Part shown: positions 27,963 to 37,091 of the stretch, piece after piece
How the letters are laid out: each line of letters starts with the position of its first letter
Position numbering within the stretch: position 1 is the stretch's first letter
DNA from: Corallococcus macrosporus
GTDB lineage: Bacteria > Myxococcota > Myxococcia > Myxococcales > Myxococcaceae
NCBI RefSeq assembly: GCF_017302985.1
Contig: NZ_JAFIMU010000007.1
Location: 682,001-746,000 of the forward strand
Direction: 5' to 3'
Length of the DNA stretch: 64,000 nucleotides
Translations under genes and position numbers: made by a program
Notes under the pieces: model-generated
Databases searched by the model: none
Seen by the model: the letters and a program-made list of their open reading frames with translations, nothing else
What the model was told of the DNA's origin: nothing

Positions 27963-30900
27963 TTAGAACGTGTACCGGACACCGAAGCGGATCTGCCGCG
28001 GGGCCTGGTAACGGTCCGGGTTCTTGTAGTTCTTGTTCACTTCGTCGGCCGGCAGGAACTCGCCGGAGCCGTCCGCGCGCAGAACCTTGCCCTCGTTGCC
28101 GTCAGACGGCAGGTCGGCCACGGTGCCCGAGGTCTTGGTCTTCGCGTCGTAGACCGGGAGGACCTGCGAGAACGTGTAGGACTCGTCCACGCTGTCCACG
28201 CCCTGGAAGTTGAAGAGGTTGAACACGTCCAGGGTGAAGGACACCACGCTGTCCTTGCTCACGCGGTAGTTCACGCCCACGTTGGAGTCGATGCTGTTGA
28301 TCCACGGGGTGCGACCGCCGCTGCCGCGCGGCAGGATGAACGTCTCATCCTGGCCGTAGCCCGGGTACGCGCCGAGGTAGCTGATCGGCGTGCCGGAGTT
28401 GCCGCGGTAGGACAGACCGATGCTCGCGGACAGCGCGTTGGAGATGTTGATCTCCTTGGCGCCGAACACCTTGATGGCGTGCGTGCGGTCGAAGGGCAGC
28501 AGACCCGAGCGGTTGTTCAGGAGGGCAATCAGGTCGAAGTCCGCGAGGATGTTCGGGTCGAGCTGGTTGTTCTCCGGACGGAACAGACCGGGGTAGTTGC
28601 CGTACAGGCGGGACCACGTGTAGCTCGCCTGCGCCAGCCAGCCGTCCGTGAACGTGCGGTTCAGGTAGACGGTGACCGCGTCGTAGTCACGCTGCGGGGT
28701 CGGGAATTCCTTGGCGAAGCCGCTGCCGGGGTTGCCGAGGAAGTACGTGTTGCCGTCATCGCGGCTCATGTCCTCGATGACCTTGTTCATGTCGCGGTGC
28801 GTGTACGTCGCGCCCAGGCGGGTGTTCGCCAGGAGCTCGTACTCGCCGCCGACCACGAACTCGTCGGAGGACTGGGGCTCGATGTCCGGATCGACCGGCT
28901 CGCTCTGCACCAGACCGCCAGAGTAGAGCTGGTTCGCGTTCGCGGTGTTCTCCGCGCGCGGCGCGATGAACGCGTCGGACGCGCAGTTGCCGCGCTGGCC
29001 TTCCAGGGTGGAAGGATCGCAGCCGCCCGCGGCGCCCGGCTCCGCCAGGTAGCGACGCGCGCTGAAGCGGCGCTCACCCGGGAAGGCGCGGTCCATCATG
29101 TTGAGCGGAACCTGCTCGTAGTACCGGGCGAAGTTGACGAACAGCTTCGCGCGGCCGTTGGCGAACGGATCCACCACGGCGCCGATGCGGGGCGACCACT
29201 GGTTGCCGAGCTTCAGCGCCAGGTTGCCGTCGCCGCCGTACATGGACTGCACGTCGTAGCGCACGCCCAGGTTCAGGGTGACGCGGTTCGCGATGGACCA
29301 GCTGTCCTGGAGGAAGCCACCGATGGTGGTGCCGCTCGTGGAGGACTGCTGCAGGGTCTCGAACACCGGGGTGTCCGGGGCCGTCTGGTAGCCGTAGCGA
29401 CGGTTGTCCACCCAGATGCGGCGGCCGTTCACCGTGCCGCTGCTCTCCTGGAGGAACACGCTACCGGAGTAGGCCTTCTTCTGATCGAAGGTCAGGAACT
29501 CCGTGTCCACGCCCGCCTTGAAGACGTGCGTGCCGGCCGCGTTCAGCAGGTACGTGGCCTTCGCGTTGATCTGGTAGCGATCCAGGGTGGCCTCGGACAT
29601 GAAGCCAGGGCCGCCGACGTAGTAGTTCGTCGCCGGGCAGCGCAGGGCCTGCTCGGCCGCGGACGTGCCGCAGTACTCTTCCGCGTTCGGGACGTTCTCG
29701 AACTGCGTCAGGGGACGCGTGCGGGTGTACTGCGCCAGGGCGTAGCCCGCCAGGCCGTTGGTCGCGCCGATGGCGCTGCCGTCCGCCGGAGGCGTGGACG
29801 CGGTCTGGTGGAACCAACCGAGGTTGGCGTCGACCAGGACCTTCTTGTCCATGAACGCGCCCGCGTACTTGAGGGCGAGCGCCGTGGTGTTCGCGCGGTT
29901 CTCCGTCTGGCCGATGTCCTCCGGACGCGAGTTCTGCGCGGCCGGCAGACCGCCCGAGCGGGGGCTGATCTGCAGCTTGCCCAGACCACCCGACACGGTC
30001 GGGGTGCCGTTCAGGGCGAACGACACGTTGTGGTCCTGGTTGATGAGGTACGTCAGCTTGCCCATGAACTGGATCGTGCGGGAGTCCGCGAAGTACGTCC
30101 GCTCGGAACCCGGGATCTGCTGGACGACGCTGAAGCCGTTCGCATCCTTCGCCACCGCGCCGTCGTCATCCAGCGTGAAGGCGTTGAGGGCGCGGGTGTG
30201 CTCGTAGCGCTGGAACGACGGCGCGAAGCCGGCGAAGAACCAGAGCTTGTCCTTGAGGATGGGGCCGCCGAGGGTCGCGCCGAAGTCGCCCAGGTTGCTC
30301 AGGGCGTTCAGGCCGGTGACCGTGGTGCCGTCCTCGATGACCAGCTTGCGGTTGCCTTCCAGCGCGCCCGGCGTCCAGTTGGCGAACACGGAGCCGTGGA
30401 ACTCGTTGGAGCCCGACCGGGTCACCGCGTTGATCACACCGCCCGTGGAGCGACCGAACTCCGGCATGTAGCCGCCGGTGATGATGTTCACGTCCTGCAC
30501 GAACTCGATGCTCAGCGGGCTGGCGTTCACGCCGAAGGCCGGGTCGTTCGTGGACAGACCGTCCACCACGTAGCCGTTCTCAGGCGAGGTCGTGCCGTTG
30601 ATGGACACGCCGTACTGGTCGGACTGGGCGCCCGGGGCGAGCTCGGCCAGGGACTCGAACGAGCGCGTCGCGCCGCCCTTGCCGACCGGACGGGCCACCG
30701 CGATGCGCTTGATGAACTCCTGATCGACGTTGACGCCCTGGTTCGTCGAACCGACGTCGATCGTCGGCGGGGCGCCAACGATGGTCTCCGTCGACGAGAA
30801 GCTCTCAGGGAGCAGCTCCACGTTCACGCGGATGGTGCGGTTGAGCAGCAGCTGGATTTCAGGGCGGGCGAAAGGCTTGAACGACTCCTTTTCGAACCGC

Positions 30901-31145
30901 AGCGTATACGTGCCCGGCGGGAGCTGGGGAATACGGTAGTTACCCTGTGCGTCGGTAACCACGGTCTGCTCGCCCTGCAGGTTGGGCGAGGTGGCGGTCA
31001 CAACGACATCGGCTGCCGGCTTCTTGTCCTCAGTATTGATGACAGTGCCGATGATGACGCTGGACTGCGCGAAAGCCGCGGATCCGTACAACAGACCCGC
31101 AGCAAGGACGACTCCGGTTTCCCGAAGTACTTGTTTCACTTGCAT
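27963..31145 (-). CDS. Oar-like TonB-dependent outer-membrane receptor
   Basis: A 1060-residue outer-membrane protein. Signal peptide 1-26 (ending SAAFA), then a carboxypeptidase-regulatory-like beta-sandwich (about 28-115: GTVINTEDKKPAADVVVTA, GNYRIPQLPPGTYTLRFEK), a plug domain (about 150-260: NGYVVDGLSTNDPAFG, PEFGRSTGGVINAVTRSG) and a large barrel ending in RFGVRYTF with the terminal aromatic residue used by the Bam machinery. This layout and length match Oar, the myxobacterial protein that acts with a TonB system in export of the protease PopC in Myxococcus xanthus (established for that species). Whether this is the Oar orthologue or a paralogue cannot be told here. The ATG has GGAGGGG upstream. 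It is divergent from tonB. Confidence 0.92.
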   Translation of the reverse strand: MQVKQVLRETGVVLAAGLLYGSAAFAQSSVIIGTVINTEDKKPAADVVVTATSPNLQGEQTVVTDAQGNYRIPQLPPGTYTLRFEKESFKPFARPEIQLLLNRTIRVNVELLPESFSSTETIVGAPPTIDVGSTNQGVNVDQEFIKRIAVARPVGKGGATRSFESLAELAPGAQSDQYGVSINGTTSPENGYVVDGLSTNDPAFGVNASPLSIEFVQDVNIITGGYMPEFGRSTGGVINAVTRSGSNEFHGSVFANWTPGALEGNRKLVIEDGTTVTGLNALSNLGDFGATLGGPILKDKLWFFAGFAPSFQRYEHTRALNAFTLDDDGAVAKDANGFSVVQQIPGSERTYFADSRTIQFMGKLTYLINQDHNVSFALNGTPTVSGGLGKLQISPRSGGLPAAQNSRPEDIGQTENRANTTALALKYAGAFMDKKVLVDANLGWFHQTASTPPADGSAIGATNGLAGYALAQYTRTRPLTQFENVPNAEEYCGTSAAEQALRCPATNYYVGGPGFMSEATLDRYQINAKATYLLNAAGTHVFKAGVDTEFLTFDQKKAYSGSVFLQESSGTVNGRRIWVDNRRYGYQTAPDTPVFETLQQSSTSGTTIGGFLQDSWSIANRVTLNLGVRYDVQSMYGGDGNLALKLGNQWSPRIGAVVDPFANGRAKLFVNFARYYEQVPLNMMDRAFPGERRFSARRYLAEPGAAGGCDPSTLEGQRGNCASDAFIAPRAENTANANQLYSGGLVQSEPVDPDIEPQSSDEFVVGGEYELLANTRLGATYTHRDMNKVIEDMSRDDGNTYFLGNPGSGFAKEFPTPQRDYDAVTVYLNRTFTDGWLAQASYTWSRLYGNYPGLFRPENNQLDPNILADFDLIALLNNRSGLLPFDRTHAIKVFGAKEINISNALSASIGLSYRGNSGTPISYLGAYPGYGQDETFILPRGSGGRTPWINSIDSNVGVNYRVSKDSVVSFTLDVFNLFNFQGVDSVDESYTFSQVLPVYDAKTKTSGTVADLPSDGNEGKVLRADGSGEFLPADEVNKNYKNPDRYQAPRQIRFGVRYTF

Positions 31146-31188
31146 ACCAAACCCCTCCAAGGTGGGCTGCAACCGAAAATGACTCCGG

Positions 31189-31216
31189 AAAATATCCGAG
31201 GTCAAGCAGTTGTCAA
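31189..31216 (-). promoter_or_regulatory. Promoter of the receptor-lipoprotein operon
   Basis: On the minus strand TTGACA (31216-31211, perfect -35), 16-nt spacer, TATTTT (31194-31189). It stands out against the GC-rich background and gives a leader of about 37 nt. Confidence 0.65.
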
Positions 31217-31284
31217 TAGACCGTTGCTTTTTGGTGACCAGTGGGGCATTGCGCGATCACGTTTGCGGCGCCAAACACGGTTGC

Positions 31285-31312
31285 TTGAACCCGGAACCCT
31301 TTTCTGTATGGT
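31285..31312 (+). promoter_or_regulatory. Promoter of the tonB-exbB-exbD-exbD operon
   Basis: TTGAAC (31285-31290), 16-nt spacer, TATGGT (31307-31312), each matching four of six consensus bases. The leader would be about 57 nt. The two divergent -35 elements are about 70 bp apart, leaving room for a shared regulator. Confidence 0.55.
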
Positions 31313-31375
31313 GGCCGCCCTTCAATCCGGGCATGGCGGGGACGGGTAGTCCACTGGTGAAGAGGAGTTACGTGC

Positions 31376-32119
31376 ATGTTCGATTCAGTCCTTGACCGCG
31401 GGCAAGGACCCAGGTCGCGCTTCGGCGTGGGTGCTGGCGTTTCCACGGTGCTCCACGTCGGCCTGCTGGGTCTTGTGGCCTATCTCTCCACGCGCCCGCC
31501 TCCCGTGGAGGAGAAGGAGGTCGAGGTCACGCTGAAGGCCACCATGGCGCCGCCTCCGCCGCCTCCGCCTCCGCCTCCTCCGGCGTCGAAGCCGAAGACG
31601 GAGAAGAAGGTCACGCCCAAGAAGCCCAAGGACATGATCGTCCAGCCGAAGGAGATCCCGCAGCAGAAGCCGCAGGAGACCGAGGAGGCGCCGGAGCCTG
31701 AAGAAGAGGCGAGCGAGTCCGAGGTCGAGGGTGGCGTCGAAGGCGGCGTCGCTGGCGGTGTGGTGGGTGGCGTGGTCGGCGGTGTGATCGGCGGCGTGGT
31801 GGGCGGCCAGCTGGGTGGAACGGGCACGGACGTGCTGGCGTTCGGCCAGGGCATGACGCGTCCCGAGAAGATCGCGGGTCCCGAAGTCTCCTATACGCGT
31901 GAGGCGCTCGAGGCGCGCGTGCAGGGTCTGATGATCGTGAAGTGCGTGATCACGACCGAGGGAAAGGTCGAGCGCTGCCGCACGATCAAGCCGCTCCCGC
32001 ACATGGAGCAGGCCGTGATGGACGTGCTCACCGCCTCACGTTACAAGCCGGTCACGTTCCAGGGCAGGCCGGTGGAAGTTCAGTACACGTTCAACTTCAA
32101 CCTGAAGCTGCCGCGCTGA
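31376..32119 (+). CDS. tonB: TonB energy-transducing protein
   Basis: Inner-membrane anchored protein that passes proton-motive-force energy to outer-membrane receptors. The single membrane helix (about 20-38) keeps a histidine (H27) at the place of the functional TonB histidine. The periplasmic spacer has a run of twelve prolines (59-69 region), a Lys/Pro then Glu-rich stretch and an unusual glycine/valine repeat of GGV/VGG units (119-147). The C-terminal TonB domain (about 160-247) has EARVQGLMIVKCVITTEGKVERC and ends in VQYTFNFNLKLPR. AGGAG lies 9 bases before the ATG. It is the first gene of a four-gene operon divergent from the Oar-like receptor. Confidence 0.92.
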   Translation: MFDSVLDRGQGPRSRFGVGAGVSTVLHVGLLGLVAYLSTRPPPVEEKEVEVTLKATMAPPPPPPPPPPPASKPKTEKKVTPKKPKDMIVQPKEIPQQKPQETEEAPEPEEEASESEVEGGVEGGVAGGVVGGVVGGVIGGVVGGQLGGTGTDVLAFGQGMTRPEKIAGPEVSYTREALEARVQGLMIVKCVITTEGKVERCRTIKPLPHMEQAVMDVLTASRYKPVTFQGRPVEVQYTFNFNLKLPR

Positions 32120-32195
32120 TCATCCAGCCAGGCAGCCCCGCTTAGCAGTCCGCCGAACATCACCTCGCGCTCGTGAGGAGGAGCGCTCCACAGCC

Positions 32196-32870
32196 ATGCA
32201 ATTTACCCTGCTCGATATCTGGCACCACACGGGCCTCTTCGCCCGCATGATCATCTTCACCCTCGCCATCATGTCGGTGGCGTCGCTGGTCGTCATGGCG
32301 GAGCGGATCATCGTCTTCCGCAAGACCCGTTCGGACAGCCGCAACTTCGCCGCCAAGATGGGCGCGATCCTCGCGAAGGGCGACCTGACCACGGCAGCGA
32401 ACACCAACCTGGGCAAGGACGTGGGCCACCTGGGCCGCGTGATCAACTCCGGCCTGACGGCGTACCGGATCAGCCCCGGAAACAAGGACCTGGCGGTGGA
32501 GTCCGTGGCCCGCGCGCTGGAGCGCCAGGCGCAGCGTGAGGTGCAGAGCCTCAAGCGTGGCCTGGGCCTGCTGGCCACCGTCGGTTCGACGGCCCCGTTC
32601 GTCGGTCTGCTCGGCACCACGATGGGTATCGTGAACGCCTTCCAGCTCATGGCGGCCGCGGGTTCGGGTGGTCTGGCGACCATCTCCGCCGGTATCTCCG
32701 AGGCGCTCATCACCACGGCGTTCGGTCTGCTCGTGGCGATCCCCGCGGTTATGGCCTACAACTTCCTGCAGGGCTGGGTGGATGCCCGCTCCGTGGACAT
32801 CTCCGAGTCCTCCAACGAGTTCCTGGACGTGGTGGCGCGGCACGTGGGCGGCGGTTCGCACGCGGCCTGA
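32196..32870 (+). CDS. exbB: MotA/TolQ/ExbB proton channel protein
   Basis: Inner-membrane channel subunit (224 residues) that with ExbD powers TonB. Three hydrophobic helices are seen near 15-40, 115-140 and 160-185, with the family signature GLLATVGSTAPFVGLLGTT and ALITTAFGLLVAIPAVMAYN. It lies 76 bp after tonB. The presence of tonB rather than pal/tolB beside it favours ExbB over TolQ. Confidence 0.93.
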   Translation: MQFTLLDIWHHTGLFARMIIFTLAIMSVASLVVMAERIIVFRKTRSDSRNFAAKMGAILAKGDLTTAANTNLGKDVGHLGRVINSGLTAYRISPGNKDLAVESVARALERQAQREVQSLKRGLGLLATVGSTAPFVGLLGTTMGIVNAFQLMAAAGSGGLATISAGISEALITTAFGLLVAIPAVMAYNFLQGWVDARSVDISESSNEFLDVVARHVGGGSHAA

Positions 32871-32972
32871 GTCGTAGCTCCACACCCTGGGACCCCCCAC
32901 CCATGAGGGTGGCCCGGCTGAGAAGCCGCGCCGCCCCGGGGTGGGAATCCCTTCCCGGACACAGGTGCACGC

Positions 32973-33383
32973 ATGGGAATGTCAGCAGGCCCCAAAGGGG
33001 GCATCAAGAGCGAGATCAACGTCACGCCCCTGGTGGACGTGGTGTTGGTGCTCCTCATCATCTTCATGGTCGTGACGCCCATGCTCCAGCGCGGCAAGTC
33101 CGTGGAGCTGCCCAAGGCCACGGAGATCGAAAAGGAAGGCAAGGAAGCCGACCCGCTGATCCTCTCCATCACCCCGGACAAGAAGATGTTCGTGGAGAAC
33201 GATGAGGTCGACGAGAAGGGGCTCCAGGAGAAGATCGCCGCCGAGCTGGTGAAGGATCCAGGCAAGAAGATCCTCCTGAAGGGCGACAACGCCCTGAACG
33301 TGGGCGATGTGCGCAAGGTTCTGGACACGGCCCGCAAGGCGAAGGCGAAGCAGATCGCCCTGGGTGTCGAGGAGAAGAAGTAA
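32973..33383 (+). CDS. exbD: ExbD/TolR biopolymer transport protein, first copy
   Basis: A 136-residue protein with one membrane helix carrying the essential aspartate in INVTPLVDVVLVLLII and a periplasmic domain. Two in-frame ATGs exist at the start, two codons apart; AGGTG lies upstream. Its stop overlaps the start of the second exbD copy by one base (TAATG). Residues in the membrane helix are encoded by DNA nearly identical to that of the second copy. Confidence 0.92.
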   Translation: MGMSAGPKGGIKSEINVTPLVDVVLVLLIIFMVVTPMLQRGKSVELPKATEIEKEGKEADPLILSITPDKKMFVENDEVDEKGLQEKIAAELVKDPGKKILLKGDNALNVGDVRKVLDTARKAKAKQIALGVEEKK

Positions 33384-33898
33384 TGTCCCGAGGACACAAG
33401 CAGCGTCAGTGGGTCAAGCCCGCGTCCGCGCCGAACTCGGAGATCAACGTCACGCCCCTGGTGGACGTGGTGCTGGTGCTCCTCATCATCTTCATGGTGG
33501 TGACGCCCCTCCTGGAGAAGGACATCCTCGTCCGGGTCCCGGAGACGGAGGTGGAGGAGAACCAGCCGCCGCCGGAGCCCGATGATCAGCAGATCGTCGT
33601 GCAGGTGGACAAGGCCGGTGCCTACTCCATCAACACGGAGCAGATCCCCGCGTCGGACTACATCCCTCGCCTCAAGCGGATGCTGAACGCCAAGAAGCCG
33701 GACGAGAAGGTCGTCTTCTTCATGGCGGATGACGCGGCGAACTACGGCAAGCTGGTGGTGGCGCTCGACGGCGCCCGCGCCGCGGGAGCGAAGATCCTGG
33801 GCATGGCCACCGAGCTTCCGCAGAACGCGGTCATCCAGGGCACGCAGACCACGCCGGACGGTGCGGCGCCCGCGCCCGCCCCCGCGCCGACTCCCTGA
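33383..33898 (+). CDS. ExbD/TolR biopolymer transport protein, second copy
   Basis: A 171-residue ExbD-family protein. It shares INVTPLVDVVLVLLIIFMVVTP with the first copy but its periplasmic domain differs and ends in a proline/alanine tail (APAPAPAPTP). GAGGAGAA upstream and the TAATG overlap indicate coupled translation. Two ExbD proteins may form a hetero-oligomer or serve two receptors; this is inference. Confidence 0.92.
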   Translation: MSRGHKQRQWVKPASAPNSEINVTPLVDVVLVLLIIFMVVTPLLEKDILVRVPETEVEENQPPPEPDDQQIVVQVDKAGAYSINTEQIPASDYIPRLKRMLNAKKPDEKVVFFMADDAANYGKLVVALDGARAAGAKILGMATELPQNAVIQGTQTTPDGAAPAPAPAPTP

Positions 33899-33929
33899 TC
33901 CACGCATCAGGCTGCGCTTGATTCCATCC

Positions 33930-33970
33930 GAAGCCCGCTGGCGTTCCGACGCCAGCGGGCTTCTTCTTTT
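33930..33970 (+). terminator. Strong intrinsic terminator of the tonB operon
   Basis: A perfect 15-bp stem (33930-33944 with 33949-33963), 4-nt loop TCCG and a following TTCTTCTTTT. The remaining 130 bases to the next gene hold nothing I recognise. Confidence 0.9.
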
Positions 33971-34103
33971 CGCGGCTCCGTGTCCCTGACCGGGACCCGA
34001 CGTCTGACGCGATGGATGGCCATGAAGCGCCTTCCCAGGGGACGGGGCCTCGGTATGTCCATTGCTCTTCCCTGCCCCGGTTCGTGGATGGGAGGGGATG
34101 ACG

Positions 34104-35738
34104 ATGCTGGCGAGGGTGCGGTCAGGGGCGTTGATGGGCATCGACGCGGTGGTGGTGGAGTGCGAGGTCGACATGGCGCTCGGCCTCCCCTACTTCAACG
34201 TCGTGGGGTTGCCGGAAGGCGCGGCGCGTGAGTCGAAGGTACGGGTGGTCTCCGCGCTGAAGAACGCCGGGTTCGACCTTCCGCAGAAGCGGATCACCGT
34301 CAACCTGGCTCCCGCGGAGATCCGCAAGGAGGGGGCGGCGTTCGAGCTGCCCATCGCCCTGGGTGTCCTTGCCGCGGCGAAGTTGATGGAGGAGGAGCCG
34401 CTCGGGCACTACCTCTTTGGCGGAGAGCTGTCGTTGGACGGCTCCATCAAGCCCATCAAGGGCGTGCTGCCCCTGGCCGTGGCGGCCCGGAACGGCGGCT
34501 ATCGAGGAATCATGGTGCCGGCCGCGAACGCAGCGGAGGGGGCACTGGTGGAGGGGATCCAGGTGCTGCCGGTGGCCCACCTGCGAGAGGCGGTGGGGCA
34601 CCTCACGGGCGAAGCGCCCCTGACGCCGCTGGCACGCACGGGGACAACGCAGGGGGGTCGTCGCCTGGAAACCGCGGACATGGCCGACGTGCGCGGACAG
34701 CCGGAGCTGAAGCTGGCGTTGGAGCTGGCGGCGGCCGGTGGCCACAACCTCTTGATGGCCGGGCCTCCGGGCTCAGGCAAGACGATGCTGGCGCGGCGGC
34801 TGCCAGGCATCCTGCCGGAGATGACGTTCGATGAGGCCCTGGAGGTGACGAAGGTCTACTCCATCCAGGGATTGCTGGGAGACGAGCAGGCGCTGGTGCG
34901 GGAGCGGCCGTTCCGCTCGCCTCACCACACGCTGTCCGACGCGGGCCTCGTGGGGGGAGGCCCCATGGCGCGGCCGGGCGAGTTGTCCCTGGCGCATCAC
35001 GGGGTGCTGTTCCTCGACGAGCTTCCGGAGTTCCGGAAGAACGTCCTGGAGGTGCTGCGACAGCCGCTGGAGGAAGGAGTCATCCACCTGGCGCGGGCGA
35101 CGCAGCACATCACCTATCCGTGCCGCGTCATGCTGGTCGCGGCGATGAACCCCTGCCCCTGTGGCTACTTCAACGTCCCGGGGCACAAGTGCACCTGCCG
35201 CGAGCACCGCGTCTTTGACTATCACACGCGCATCAGCGGGCCGTTGCTGGACCGCATCGACATCACCGTGCAGACGCGGCCGGTGGAGTACCACCACCTC
35301 GCGGCGAAGACGCCGGAGCAGCCGAGCCAGTACTACCGGGAGCGCGTCCAGGCCGCGCGCGAGCGGCAGCGCGTCCGCTTCCAGGACATGCCGGGCGTAC
35401 ATTGCAACGCACAGATGCCGTCACATCTGCTGCGCCGCTTCTGCGCGCTGTCTCCCAAGGCTGAGAAGGAATTGAAGAAAGCGGTTCAGCAACATGGCCT
35501 GTCCGCTCGGGCGCACGACCGCATCCTCAAGCTGGCGCGGACCCGCGCGGACCTGGAGGACCACGCACGTATCGAGGACGTGGACCTGCTGCTCGCCGTC
35601 GACTGCCGGATGCTGGACCGCCGGGGCTGGCTGCAGACCAATACCCAGGGCGCGGCGAGTTCACCCCTCCCCTCGCCTGTCAGGCACCAGCCTTCCGAGA
35701 ACGGCGGGAGCCACGACTTCCCGCCCTACCCGAGCTGA
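34104..35738 (+). CDS. comM: ComM/YifB-family AAA+ Mg-chelatase-like ATPase
   Basis: A 544-residue AAA+ protein. The N-terminal ChlI-like domain (RSGALMGIDAVVVECEVDMALGLPYFNVVGLPE) is followed by Walker A GPPGSGKTM (near 220), FLDELPEF (Walker B), CPCGYF zinc-like cysteines and a C-terminal helical domain. In naturally transformable bacteria ComM is a branch-migration helicase that extends incoming DNA during recombination. The ATG has GGAGGGG 7 bases before it; another ATG two codons upstream overlaps that site. The last 35 residues go beyond the usual end and overlap the convergent NADH dehydrogenase gene by 78 bp. Confidence 0.9.
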   Translation: MLARVRSGALMGIDAVVVECEVDMALGLPYFNVVGLPEGAARESKVRVVSALKNAGFDLPQKRITVNLAPAEIRKEGAAFELPIALGVLAAAKLMEEEPLGHYLFGGELSLDGSIKPIKGVLPLAVAARNGGYRGIMVPAANAAEGALVEGIQVLPVAHLREAVGHLTGEAPLTPLARTGTTQGGRRLETADMADVRGQPELKLALELAAAGGHNLLMAGPPGSGKTMLARRLPGILPEMTFDEALEVTKVYSIQGLLGDEQALVRERPFRSPHHTLSDAGLVGGGPMARPGELSLAHHGVLFLDELPEFRKNVLEVLRQPLEEGVIHLARATQHITYPCRVMLVAAMNPCPCGYFNVPGHKCTCREHRVFDYHTRISGPLLDRIDITVQTRPVEYHHLAAKTPEQPSQYYRERVQAARERQRVRFQDMPGVHCNAQMPSHLLRRFCALSPKAEKELKKAVQQHGLSARAHDRILKLARTRADLEDHARIEDVDLLLAVDCRMLDRRGWLQTNTQGAASSPLPSPVRHQPSENGGSHDFPPYPS

Positions 35739-37091
35739 CCCGTCCCCGGCGGGCAGGGGATGCACGCCCCGCTCATCCAGGCGGGGCGCGGGGCCCGTGA
35801 TGATGCGCGCCGACCTGCCGAACGTCAGGTACGAGTACGCCCAGTTGAGCAGCACGGCCAGCTTGCTGCGGAAGCCGATGAGGAAGGTGATGTGGATGAA
35901 GAGCCAGGCCAGCCAGGCGATGAAGCCGGACTGCTTGACGCGGCGGAAGGCCACGCCCACGGCATGGCCTCTGCCAATGACGGCGTAGGTTCCCCGGTCC
36001 CAGTAGCGGAAGGGCTGCATGGGCTGACCCGCGAGCTGGCGGCGGAGGTTGAGCACCGCGTGCTTGCCCTCCTGCATCGCCGCGGGCGCCACGCCCGGGA
36101 CCGCGCTGCCGTCGTCCTGCTTCACGAGCGCGAGGTCGCCCACGACGAAGATGTCGGGATGCCCGGGCACGGTGAGCTCGGGCGTCACCGGGACGCGACC
36201 TGCCCTGTCCAGCGTCACGCCGAGCGAACGGGCCACGGGCGAGGCCTCCACGCCCGCGGCCCAGAGCACCGTGCGGGCCGCCAGATGCTCGGTGCCCATG
36301 TCCACGCCGGCCGCGTCGATGTTCGTCACCCGGGTGCCCGTGCGGACCTCGACGCCGAGTTTTTCCAGCACCCCGCGGGCCTCGCCCGAGAGGTTCTCGG
36401 GATAGGTGGGAAGCACGCGGTCCATGCCCTCGATGAGGATGACGCGCGCATCCCGGGGGTCGATGTTCTGGAAGTCCCCCGACAATGAATTGCGGCTGAT
36501 CTCCGCCAGGGCTCCCGCCAGCTCCACGCCCGTGGGGCCCGCGCCGATGATGGCGAAGGTGAGCAACGCGCGGCGGCGCTCGGGATCCGGTTCGCGCTCG
36601 GCCTGCTCGAAGGCGAGCAGCACGCGGCGGCGGATCTCCAGGGCGTCCTCGACGGTCTTCAACCCCATCGAGTGCCGCGACCAGGCGTCGTTGCCGAAGT
36701 ACGAGTGCGTCGCACCGGTGGCCACGATGAGGAAGTCATACGCCAGCTCGCCGTCCGCCAGGAGGACGCGCTTGTGCTCGGTGTCCACGCCCGTCACTTC
36801 CGCGAGCAGCACCTGGACGTGATTGCGTCCGAGCATTGCCCGCAGCGGCGCGGCGATGTCGCTGGGGCTGAGCGTCGCCGTGGCCACCTGATACAGCAGG
36901 GGCTGGAAGAGGTGGTGGTTGTGACGGTCCACCATCGTGACGCGAACCCCTGCCTTTCGCAGGTACCGAGCCGCGTAGAGGCCGCCGAAGCCGCCTCCCA
37001 GGATGACCACATGGGGAAGGTTCTCACGGGTCGTATTCACGAGCGGAGATGTCACGCCGACGTGCCGGGGATTCAATGCAAAGCCATTCAT
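35661..37091 (-). CDS. ndh: Type II NADH dehydrogenase
   Basis: Membrane-associated FAD enzyme (476 residues) that passes electrons from NADH to quinone without pumping. First Rossmann motif VVILGGGFGGLYAARYL near residue 24 (FAD), second IIGAGPTGVELAGALAEI (NADH), then IFVVGDLA, and a hydrophobic C-terminal region (FIAWLAWLFIHITFLIGF) that anchors it to the membrane. The start is uncertain because no good ribosome-binding site is seen; the ATG at MNGFALNPRHVG is used. The C-terminal 26 codons overlap comM on the other strand. Confidence 0.88.
   Translation of the reverse strand: MNGFALNPRHVGVTSPLVNTTRENLPHVVILGGGFGGLYAARYLRKAGVRVTMVDRHNHHLFQPLLYQVATATLSPSDIAAPLRAMLGRNHVQVLLAEVTGVDTEHKRVLLADGELAYDFLIVATGATHSYFGNDAWSRHSMGLKTVEDALEIRRRVLLAFEQAEREPDPERRRALLTFAIIGAGPTGVELAGALAEISRNSLSGDFQNIDPRDARVILIEGMDRVLPTYPENLSGEARGVLEKLGVEVRTGTRVTNIDAAGVDMGTEHLAARTVLWAAGVEASPVARSLGVTLDRAGRVPVTPELTVPGHPDIFVVGDLALVKQDDGSAVPGVAPAAMQEGKHAVLNLRRQLAGQPMQPFRYWDRGTYAVIGRGHAVGVAFRRVKQSGFIAWLAWLFIHITFLIGFRSKLAVLLNWAYSYLTFGRSARIITGPAPRLDERGVHPLPAGDGSARVGREVVAPAVLGRLVPDRRGEG

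Noticed and set aside
27165-31349. Plus-strand open frame of about 1390 codons opposite the receptor gene
   Set aside because: Composition is Val/Arg/His-rich and it is the mirror of a well-supported TonB receptor, so it is a shadow frame.
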